From: JACRPI01 sp964385055
GTDB lineage: Archaea; Nanobdellota; Nanobdellia; Woesearchaeales; DSVV01
Direction: 5' to 3'
Assembly (NCBI GenBank): GCA_964385055.1
Contig: CAYLMH010000054.1
Span: forward strand, 1-7,146
Length of the DNA stretch: 7,146 bases
Part shown: positions 1 to 3,771 of the stretch, in pieces
Layout of the letters: the number at the start of each line of letters is the position of its first letter
Numbering within the stretch: the stretch's first letter is position 1
The notes under the pieces: model-generated
Databases searched by the model: none
What the model was told of the DNA's origin: nothing
What the model saw: only the letters and a program-made list of their open reading frames with translations
Program-made: the position numbers and the translations under genes

Positions 1-35
1 ATCCGTAAGATATTCGGAAAACTCGTCGATAAACC

Positions 36-44
36 TATTAATAA
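36..44 (+). promoter_or_regulatory. TATA box of tRNA-Leu
   Basis: TATTAATAA lies about 34 bases (centre) ahead of the mature tRNA 5' end. This is the same distance seen for the Val, Gly and Asn tRNA genes of this window, which supports it over the alternative GTTTATTC at 45-52. Confidence 0.5.
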
Positions 45-73
45 GTTTATTCTAAGCAATTGCTATACATTTT

Positions 74-192
74 GCCGAGGTCGCATAACCAGGTTATTGC
101 GAGGGTCTCAAAAGCCTTTAGAGAAAACTAAAGGCTTTGGGTAAACCCTTCGGTCGCCCAGACCTTTCGGGGTTCGAATCCCCGCCTCGGCG
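74..192 (+). tRNA. tRNA-Leu(CAA) with 31-nt intron
   Basis: Class II tRNA. Acceptor stem GCCGAGG (74-80) pairs with CCTCGGC (185-191). The D stem is GCA/TGC (83-85/98-100). The anticodon stem AGGGT (102-106) pairs with ACCCT (145-149), and the spliced loop reads CT-CAA-AA, giving anticodon CAA at 109-111. The long variable arm is GGTC/GACC (152-155/161-164). The T arm is CGGGG-TTCGAAT-CCCCG (168-184). The intron is 113-143, at the canonical 37/38 site. CTCA (107-110) can pair with TGGG (138-141), with flanking bulges AAA and TAA, as in a bulge-helix-bulge substrate of the splicing endonuclease. No 3' CCA is encoded. The oddity is the discriminator, G192 (G73): leucine tRNAs normally carry A73, while G73 and the GCCGAGG acceptor look serine-like. 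Confidence 0.93.
113..143 (+). other. tRNA-Leu intron (37/38)
   Basis: The intron removed from tRNA-Leu. Its core, with the last exon bases, is a strong hairpin: AAAGCCTTTAG (111-121) pairs over 11 bp with CTAAAGGCTTT (128-138) around an AGAAAA loop. Cleavage after A112 and after A143 restores a 7-base anticodon loop. Shifting the junction by one base gives the same mature sequence, so the exact boundary cannot be fixed from sequence alone. Confidence 0.8.
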
Positions 193-353
193 TTTATTAT
201 CTCTATGAAGAATATAAAGTTTTTCCCCATATTGTAAAAAGGTACCACTCAAGTGCTTTCTATTCGCCTCGCAGTCCTTTTGAATCCCTATGTCTTTTTT
301 AAAAATTTTTGAGTTCAAATAAATTTTAAGAAACGAGAATTCTGAGATATAAG
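193..353. other. Gap without a recognisable gene
   Basis: AT-rich space between the 3' end of tRNA-Leu and the 3' end of the minus-strand winged-helix gene. I see no long inverted repeat, no C/D-box pair and no promoter. The A/T runs at 296-312 may help end minus-strand transcription. Confidence 0.4.
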
Positions 354-626
354 TCAAATCCCAAACGCTTCCTGGAAGTCTTTCATCTTCTTGATGTTCT
401 GCATAAATTCCAGACCTTTGTCAGTAATAATCAAATATTTGTAATGATTAATTTCCATTTCTTTGACCATATTCTTGTCTACCAATTCTTCTAAATAACT
501 GTTCAACAGATTATGAGATAAGTTTGCCTTGTACATCAAATGGGTTGGTTTTATTTTGCCGCCTTTATCTTGAATAGAGCCAAGCATATCGCAGATAATG
601 TCGAGGCGTGATCGTCGTTTGCTCAT
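354..626 (-). CDS. Archaeal winged-helix DNA-binding protein
   Basis: A 90-aa protein resembling the short archaeal winged-helix regulators (HTH_45/COG3432 type). A basic N-terminus (MSKRRSR) precedes helix 1 (about 7-20). A helix-turn-helix follows at about 26-54 (KIKPTHL, then NLLNSYLEELV), then a wing strand with KYLIITDKG (63-71) and a C-terminal helix that may dimerise. The ATG at 626 is chosen because GAGG lies 9 bases upstream inside the preceding gene and because the ATG is one base past that gene's stop. The longer reading from 680 would overlap the neighbour. It is co-transcribed with the seven-helix membrane protein, so it may regulate that gene or work with it; this is inference. 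The DNA target is unknown. Confidence 0.82.
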   Translation of the reverse strand: MSKRRSRLDIICDMLGSIQDKGGKIKPTHLMYKANLSHNLLNSYLEELVDKNMVKEMEINHYKYLIITDKGLEFMQNIKKMKDFQEAFGI

Positions 627-627
627 T

Positions 628-1320
628 TTATTTGCCTCGCACCAACTGGATGTAATTATACAATAAAAGTAAGAACCCAAAGAGTTGCACTACTTCACCA
701 ACAACATACATTTCAGGAGTAAGGAATAATAGTCCGAAAAGCAATTGGCTGATAAGAAGGACACCAAACGCAATGATTGGTGTTCGAACAGTAATCTTTT
801 GCTTTTTCTGCTCCTTCATGTTGCAATATAATTGCCACACAATCAAACCAAGAAGAAGCGCAGCAGTCACGTGAAATGCAAAATATTGAATATTACTAAA
901 AATAGTCGTCATAAAAATAAGGAATATAATAATAGGGATTGATTTCTGATCTTGACATTTGCAAATAATATAATACAGTCCAAATAATCCAACAAGCATC
1001 AGGAATCTGAATGCAAGTGTTCCAAAAATTTCAAAGTAATAATACTCATGGACATACTGCACAGTGTAGGTAAACAATCCTAATGTCTTTGTTCCCCATT
1101 CTTCATTATAAACAATAAGATTCGTCAGAATTTTGAAAAAATAAGAAATGGAGATAAGGAAAAACGATGCGCTAAACCATTTGTAGCGGACTTCATCTGT
1201 TAGTTTGTAGAATTTGTATGCGGTTGCCGCTATAAGGAATGTCGCAAGGAGTGATACAACTTCAAAACCTGTGTCAATGTCTTTAAACCAGTCCGGCGTA
1301 ATGCCCAGTTGATATCTCAT
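628..1320 (-). CDS. Seven-helix membrane protein, unknown function
   Basis: A 230-aa, very hydrophobic protein with about seven predicted membrane helices, near residues 20-39, 48-70, 99-120, 127-145, 147-166, 180-200 and 205-227. There is no signal peptide and no enzymatic motif that I recognise. Aromatics are concentrated before helix 3 (HEYYYFEIF, 91-99), and a short basic loop (KEQKKQK, 169-175) suggests that side is cytoplasmic. It is the first gene of a minus-strand operon, followed after one base by a winged-helix protein. A TATA-like GTTTTAAAAA at 1356-1347 lies about 31 bases ahead of the ATG, so the leader is very short and this start is favoured. Pairing with a DNA-binding protein suggests a sensor/regulator or transporter/regulator unit, but the sequence does not decide. 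Confidence 0.82.
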   Translation of the reverse strand: MRYQLGITPDWFKDIDTGFEVVSLLATFLIAATAYKFYKLTDEVRYKWFSASFFLISISYFFKILTNLIVYNEEWGTKTLGLFTYTVQYVHEYYYFEIFGTLAFRFLMLVGLFGLYYIICKCQDQKSIPIIIFLIFMTTIFSNIQYFAFHVTAALLLGLIVWQLYCNMKEQKKQKITVRTPIIAFGVLLISQLLFGLLFLTPEMYVVGEVVQLFGFLLLLYNYIQLVRGK

Positions 1321-1346
1321 CTTATTCTCGAAAAGGTCAATCTGGC

Positions 1347-1356
1347 TTTTTAAAAC
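1347..1356 (-). promoter_or_regulatory. TATA box of the membrane protein/wHTH operon
   Basis: Read on the minus strand this is GTTTTAAAAA, centred about 31 bases ahead of the ATG at 1320. It would give a leader of only a few bases. Confidence 0.5.
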
Positions 1357-1417
1357 TTGTGGAAGAAGTTTCTCTATGTTTGTTGCAGAGGGTATTAATA
1401 AAGGGTTGGTCTAAGGA

Positions 1418-1633
1418 GTGCTATCAGAAACAAAGGCCAGCATCCCGCTGGATTTTGTGAATGAGGTGATGATCATAAAAACTCGCATACACGCTGGAAA
1501 GGGCCTAGGCTCCCTTTCTTCTTTTTCTTTTTTATCACAATTGACAGAAGATGAAATAGAATTATTGAAGCAAATCAAGCCAATCCATTCTTCACACACA
1601 CCTCGAAGAAATTCGTGGCCAGCAAACCACTAA
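1418..1633 (+). CDS. Possible small protein (up to 71 aa), doubtful
   Basis: An open frame from GTG 1418 to TAA 1631-1633. Internal starts at GTG 1457, GTG 1466 or ATG 1469 are equally possible; the last directly abuts GAGGTG, too close for normal ribosome binding. In its favour: the C-terminal half contains a protein-like amphipathic segment (LTEDEIELLKQIKPI), a TATA-like TATTAATAAA sits at 1393-1402, and a convincing terminator starts right after the stop. Against it: a GAAAGGG/CCCTTTC hairpin followed by a T-rich run (1497-1533) lies inside the frame, and the encoded middle is low-complexity Ser/Phe/Leu. I recognise no family. It could instead be a non-coding transcript or a decayed gene. 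Confidence 0.33.
   Translation: MLSETKASIPLDFVNEVMIIKTRIHAGKGLGSLSSFSFLSQLTEDEIELLKQIKPIHSSHTPRRNSWPANH
1497..1533 (+). terminator. Hairpin plus T-rich run inside the doubtful ORF
   Basis: GAAAGGG (1497-1503) pairs with CCCTTTC (1512-1518) around CCTAGGCT, followed by a T-rich run to 1533. It has the shape of an intrinsic terminator on the plus strand. If it acts as one, the transcript from about 1420 would be a short RNA of roughly 110 nt, and the reading frame across it would not be expressed in full. Confidence 0.35.
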
Positions 1634-1665
1634 AGAACTGGGTCGAAAGACCCGGCTTCTTTTTT
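1634..1665 (+). terminator. GNRA-capped hairpin terminator
   Basis: CTGGGTC (1638-1644) pairs with GACCCGG (1649-1655) around a GAAA tetraloop, with one T-G pair. The stem can be extended by GAA/TTC across a bulged C, and six T residues follow (1660-1665). The T-run is present only on the plus strand, so it ends plus-strand transcription. It begins directly after the stop of the doubtful ORF at 1418-1633. Confidence 0.7.
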
Positions 1666-1725
1666 ATTCACTTCCTTTTTCTAATTGTAAATTATTTTAA
1701 GTTGTAATATCTTTTAAAAAACAAA

Positions 1726-1752
1726 GAGACGCTCGACTAATGCTCGCGTCTC
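1726..1752. repeat. Inverted repeat A (7-bp stem)
   Basis: GAGACGC (1726-1732) and GCGTCTC (1746-1752) form a perfect 7-bp stem around the 13-base loop TCGACTAATGCTC. One base separates it from the next, longer inverted repeat at 1754. No gene overlaps. Confidence 0.7.
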
Positions 1753-1753
1753 A

Positions 1754-1792
1754 ACGCACAAGGTCTCACAAGAATTGTTCGACCTTGTGCGT
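1754..1792. repeat. Inverted repeat B (12-bp stem, CAAGAATTGT loop)
   Basis: ACGCACAAGGTC (1754-1765) and GACCTTGTGCGT (1781-1792) are perfect inverted copies. The 15-base loop contains ACAA-GAA-TTGT, which can itself pair at the apex. The loop core CAAGAATTGT recurs in the loop of the unrelated-stem repeat at 2811-2849. There is no T-run on either side, so it is not a standard intrinsic terminator. Confidence 0.85.
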
Positions 1793-1800
1793 CCTTTCTA

Positions 1801-1928
1801 GCACAAAAACAACATGGCCAGACGGAGCGAACGAGGTTCACTTACGCAGTGAGTGGTTCTCGTTCGCGAAGTAGGACATACGAACAAAGTGAGTATGGCC
1901 GTCTGTGCCATTGTTGTTGTTTTTGTGC
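1801..1928. repeat. 128-bp nested palindromic element (three-way junction)
   Basis: The outer arms pair over 25 bp with two small bulges on the right arm. GCACAAAAACAAC (1801-1813) pairs with 1916-1928, ATGGC (1814-1818) with 1907-1911, and CAGACGG (1819-1825) with CCGTCTG (1899-1905). Inside sit two further arms. GCGAACGAG (1827-1835) pairs with CTCGTTCGC (1859-1867) and is capped by TCACT/AGTGA (1838-1842/1848-1852). CATAC (1877-1881) pairs with GTATG (1893-1897). It has no reading frame of its own. It lies between the plus-strand terminator at 1665 and the 3' end of the minus-strand eL33 gene, so it is a REP- or MITE-like insertion, or a convergent-gene boundary structure. Confidence 0.75.
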
Positions 1929-1977
1929 AAAGAAAATCTTTTTACAAAAAGTAGAGAATTGATTAAGAAATAAACCC

Positions 1978-2232
1978 TTACAAAATTTCAACGTGCTGAG
2001 AAATTGCCTGTCCAGGCATTGCTTTTTCAAAGATAACGCGAAGTGCGCCTTTGTTGCCGTGCGCAGAAGCAACTTTTCCTTTAATGGTGTTCTTTGCAGA
2101 AGTCGTGTAAACAACTGGTTTGCCAACAAGTTTTACTGCTTCTTCTCTCTTGGAGAGTCCTGCGTTGACGATCATGTGATTGTGGTACATGGTCTTCATG
2201 CCCACGCGGAAATTAACGATTGTGCCTTTCAT
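1978..2232 (-). CDS. rpl35ae: Large ribosomal subunit protein eL33 (L35Ae)
   Basis: An 84-aa protein of the eL33 family, which packs against 23S rRNA in the archaeal and eukaryotic large subunit. The N-terminus MKGTIVNFRVG begins the single beta-barrel domain. The family signature HGNKGALRVIFEKAMPG is at residues 58-74, and the length matches archaeal members (about 80-90 aa). The ATG at 2232 is preferred over the in-frame ATG at 2238 (adds Met-Ile) because a minus-strand TATA box ATTTAAAAAT (2263-2254) is centred 26 bases ahead of 2232. This implies a leaderless mRNA, and family members usually begin MKG. A longer frame to 2361 would overlap the upstream gene and is not used. Confidence 0.95.
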   Translation of the reverse strand: MKGTIVNFRVGMKTMYHNHMIVNAGLSKREEAVKLVGKPVVYTTSAKNTIKGKVASAHGNKGALRVIFEKAMPGQAISQHVEIL

Positions 2233-2253
2233 AATCATTTGAAACAACCACTT

Positions 2254-2263
2254 ATTTTTAAAT
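2254..2263 (-). promoter_or_regulatory. TATA box of eL33
   Basis: The minus strand reads ATTTAAAAAT, centred about 26 bases from the ATG at 2232. This is the geometry of a leaderless archaeal transcript. Confidence 0.55.
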
Positions 2264-2293
2264 GTTGCTAAAATGTAAAGAAAAAAAGAAAAA

Positions 2294-2563
2294 TTAAACA
2301 GTTTTGTCAACCCAGTTCCAGAGCGCGGCAAAGAGCCAGCCCATGATGTAACAGCAGACAAAAGCCATAACGACGAGGAGAACTGCTGTTCCTGCGTTAA
2401 ATGCCATTACAGAATAGACGTTGTTCAAAAAGTGCATGGGGAAGACATAGTCAAAAAACTTCTGACCGACGCCAAGCGCAACGGCAAGAGCCCACAATGC
2501 GTGCATTGCTGCAAAAAAAATTGCGAGGGTTAATCCCACTTTATTCTTATCTAGTTTAGTCAC
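2294..2563 (-). CDS. Small two-helix membrane protein, unknown function
   Basis: An 89-aa protein with two predicted membrane helices at about 11-32 (GLTLAIFFAAMHALWALAVA) and 56-80, joined by a loop containing FPMHF (41-45). Tryptophans cluster near the C-terminal helix end (GWLFAALWNW, 75-84). The short basic N-terminus (TKLDKNKVG) suggests it faces the cytoplasm. I have the impression of similar uncharacterised archaeal proteins but can give no name. The GTG at 2563 is chosen because GAGGTGG, near-perfectly complementary to the 16S rRNA 3' end, lies five bases upstream. The longer start at 2572 falls inside that site. A TATA box TTTATATAC (2608-2600) fits a leader of about 15 bases. This is the only clear Shine-Dalgarno start with its own promoter in the window. 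Confidence 0.8.
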   Translation of the reverse strand: MTKLDKNKVGLTLAIFFAAMHALWALAVALGVGQKFFDYVFPMHFLNNVYSVMAFNAGTAVLLVVMAFVCCYIMGWLFAALWNWVDKTV

Positions 2564-2572
2564 AAAGACCAC

Positions 2573-2577
2573 CTCTT
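2573..2577 (-). promoter_or_regulatory. Shine-Dalgarno site deciding a GTG start
   Basis: The minus strand reads GAGGTGGTC just ahead of the GTG at 2563, a near match to the archaeal consensus GGAGGTGATC. It begins within the positions given and runs on to about 2569. It rules out the upstream GTG at 2572, which overlaps it. Confidence 0.65.
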
Positions 2578-2599
2578 ACAATGCTTCTAGGAAGAATAA

Positions 2600-2608
2600 G
2601 TATATAAA
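2600..2608 (-). promoter_or_regulatory. TATA box of the two-helix membrane protein
   Basis: The minus strand reads TTTATATAC, predicting a transcript start near 2580 and a leader carrying the GAGGTGG ribosome site. It is close to and divergent from the plus-strand TATA box of tRNA-Val at 2622. Confidence 0.55.
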
Positions 2609-2621
2609 CCTGAGCACAAGA

Positions 2622-2630
2622 TTTATAAAA
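2622..2630 (+). promoter_or_regulatory. TATA box of tRNA-Val
   Basis: TTTATAAAA, centred about 34 bases ahead of the mature tRNA-Val 5' end. Confidence 0.6.
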
Positions 2631-2659
2631 AGATAGAAAGTTCAATAACAATACGTTTC

Positions 2660-2735
2660 GGGCTCATGGTTTAGTGGCTATAACGACGCCCTTACAAGGC
2701 GTAGGTCACCGGTTCAAATCCGGTTGGGCCCACCA
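2660..2735 (+). tRNA. tRNA-Val(UAC), CCA encoded
   Basis: Acceptor GGGCTCA (2660-2666) pairs with TGGGCCC (2725-2731), with one T-G pair. The anticodon stem is ACGCC/GGCGT with loop CTTACAA, giving anticodon TAC at 2693-2695. The T arm is ACCGG-TTCAAAT-CCGGT (2708-2724). The discriminator is A2732 and CCA is encoded at 2733-2735, unlike the Leu and Gly tRNAs here. There is no intron. TTTTT follows at 2736-2740 as the likely end of transcription. Confidence 0.97.
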
Positions 2736-2810
2736 TTTTTATTATGTATTTCAGAAGAAGGTAAGAACGATTGTTTTTACTTTTTCTCTGTTTACAATAA
2801 TAAAGAAGTC

Positions 2811-2849
2811 GCAAAACAGTTGCTCCAAGAATTGTCGCAACTGTTTTGC
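2811..2849. repeat. Inverted repeat B' (13-bp stem, CAAGAATTGT loop)
   Basis: GCAAAACAGTTGC (2811-2823) and GCAACTGTTTTGC (2837-2849) form a perfect 13-bp stem. The 13-base loop TCCAAGAATTGTC shares CAAGAATTGT, and the closing TC...C, with the loop of the repeat at 1754-1792, although the stems are unrelated in sequence. It lies between tRNA-Val and tRNA-Gly. Confidence 0.87.
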
Positions 2850-2885
2850 TCACGATGCATAAGCAGCTAGTGCGTGCATAGTGAG
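2849..2885. repeat. Inverted repeat C' (10 bp with one mismatch)
   Basis: CTCAC-g-ATGCA (2849-2859) pairs with TGCAT-a-GTGAG (2875-2885) around the 15-base loop TAAGCAGCTAGTGCG. It shares base 2849 with the end of the preceding 13-bp inverted repeat, so the two form consecutive hairpins. The loop's CTAGTGC resembles CTAATGC in the loop of the 1726-1752 repeat. Confidence 0.6.
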
Positions 2886-2908
2886 AAAGAAGCAGGCAGA
2901 AGAAGCCA

Positions 2909-2937
2909 AGAAATGCGACTATTGATGGAGCATTTCT
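2909..2937. repeat. Inverted repeat A' (8-bp stem)
   Basis: AGAAATGC (2909-2916) and GCATTTCT (2930-2937) pair perfectly around the 13-base loop GACTATTGATGGA. A T-rich stretch follows (to about 2975), so on the plus strand it could also end a transcript covering the two hairpins before it. Confidence 0.5.
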
Positions 2938-2974
2938 CTTCCGTCATTGTTTATTTTATTATTTTGATTTATTG

Positions 2975-2984
2975 TTTTAAAAAA
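2975..2984 (+). promoter_or_regulatory. TATA box of tRNA-Gly
   Basis: TTTTAAAAAA, centred about 34 bases ahead of the mature tRNA-Gly 5' end, the same spacing as for tRNA-Val. Confidence 0.55.
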
Positions 2985-3013
2985 GAGAAAAATATCCATA
3001 GAAACCCTTTACC

Positions 3014-3084
3014 GCGCTGGTAGTTGAATGGTACAATGGGACCTTGCCAAGGTTCTGGTCCGGGTTCGATTCCCGGTCAGCGCA
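3014..3084 (+). tRNA. tRNA-Gly(GCC)
   Basis: Acceptor GCGCTGG (3014-3020) pairs with TCAGCGC (3077-3083), with a final G-T pair. The D stem is GTTG/CAAT, and the anticodon stem GGACC/GGTTC has loop TTGCCAA, giving anticodon GCC at 3046-3048. The T arm is CCGGG-TTCGATT-CCCGG (3060-3076). The discriminator is A3084. There is no intron and no encoded CCA. A run of six T (3088-3093) follows as the likely terminator. Confidence 0.97.
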
Positions 3085-3120
3085 TTGTTTTTTCTCATTT
3101 ATCACATTTTAGTAGTAAAC

Positions 3121-3128
3121 TTTATAAA
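3121..3128 (+). promoter_or_regulatory. TATA box of the anchored protein at 3151
   Basis: TTTATAAA, centred about 27 bases from the ATG at 3151. This predicts a leaderless mRNA and fixes that start. Confidence 0.6.
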
Positions 3129-3150
3129 CATATTTTTGTTTCCAGAGAGT

Positions 3151-3726
3151 ATGGCAGAAGAACAAGACGTTGATTTCAAAAAACTCATCATCCGAGATTT
3201 CATCAAGCTTTCTATTATTGCTGCAGGAGCAGGGTACTATTTGTACAGCACGTATGAACCCGCAGTCCAAAGCGAAGAACAAACAATCGCCCCTGCAAGC
3301 GAAGCAACACTCCAAAATCTCAAACAAAAATGTGATGGAAAAAGCTACACAATAGTAATCGAAGATCATCCAGGACGAGCAGAGTTTATATACAATGCAG
3401 AGAAAAATTCATACACCGTTTCTCTTGGATTGAGCGCAGCAGGCGTCAATGAATGTGAAACGTATCAGGACGGATCCTGCCTTAAATACAAATCAGATTT
3501 TGTGCCTTCTAAATGGAGTTACGTGGATAGTAATGCAGATGGTCTTGTTGATCTTGTGGTAGGATATAAACAAAATCGAAATGGAACAGAAGAGCCATTG
3601 AATTTGTGGAAACCAATAAGACCAACTCCAGAAGAAAATATTGCTTATGTCAGACAATTAAGTTCTTTTTCCCACATTTCTCCAGGGGTCAATTCTCCAT
3701 GGCTTAAAACTGCGCCATGTCAATAA
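3151..3726 (+). CDS. Membrane-anchored protein with calcium-loop-like motif
   Basis: A 191-aa protein. A charged N-terminus (1-16) precedes one membrane helix (about 18-36, LSIIAAGAGYYLY), then a linker (37-55) and a domain of about 135 residues probably outside the cell. That domain has four cysteines (61, 102, 110, 190) that could form disulphides, and DSNADGLVDLVVGY at 126-139. This fits the DxNxDGxxD calcium-binding loop of EF-hand, dockerin and FG-GAP-like repeats, but there is only one copy. I recognise no whole-protein family. The ATG at 3151 is chosen from the TATA box 27 bases upstream; the open frame extends back to 3028 but would run into tRNA-Gly. The role is unknown; a ligand-binding or structural surface protein is possible. 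Confidence 0.82.
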   Translation: MAEEQDVDFKKLIIRDFIKLSIIAAGAGYYLYSTYEPAVQSEEQTIAPASEATLQNLKQKCDGKSYTIVIEDHPGRAEFIYNAEKNSYTVSLGLSAAGVNECETYQDGSCLKYKSDFVPSKWSYVDSNADGLVDLVVGYKQNRNGTEEPLNLWKPIRPTPEENIAYVRQLSSFSHISPGVNSPWLKTAPCQ

Positions 3727-3738
3727 ATTCTCCAAACA

Positions 3739-3747
3739 TTTATATAA
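3739..3747 (+). promoter_or_regulatory. TATA box of scpA
   Basis: TTTATATAA, centred only 11 bases from ATG 3754 but 29 from ATG 3772. Archaeal TATA boxes sit about 26 bases ahead of the transcript start, so it argues for the inner ATG. Confidence 0.6.
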
Positions 3748-3771
3748 TCTAAAATGACAAACAAAATCAGA

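Noticed and set aside
1..55. Possible C-terminus of an upstream plus-strand gene (frame open to TAA 53-55)
   Set aside because: Only 17 codons are visible, another frame is also open, and the tRNA-Leu promoter overlaps; there is not enough to support a gene.
118..357. 79-codon minus-strand frame
   Set aside because: It runs across tRNA-Leu and has no family likeness or promoter.
1466..1472. GTGATGA resembling a C box of a C/D-box sRNA
   Set aside because: No CTGA D box lies at a suitable distance downstream, and no second C'/D' pair is seen.
1411..1599. 62-codon minus-strand frame opposite the small plus-strand ORF
   Set aside because: Low-complexity translation and no start signals; the terminators nearby point to plus-strand transcription.
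1842..2129. 95-codon minus-strand frame overlapping eL33 and the palindromic element
   Set aside because: Out of frame with the certain ribosomal protein gene and not protein-like.
2674..2862. 62-codon plus-strand frame starting inside tRNA-Val
   Set aside because: It begins within the tRNA and ends in the inverted repeats; no independent support.
1726..2937. Interpretation of the inverted repeats as a CRISPR array or integron attC array
   Set aside because: There are no regularly spaced direct repeats, no cas genes or integrase in the window, and no attC core sites; only the hairpin resemblance remains.
3754..3771. Upstream ATG of scpA adding six residues
   Set aside because: The TATA box is only 11 bases away, so the transcript would start after this codon; ATG 3772 fits better, though promoter mapping could reverse this.
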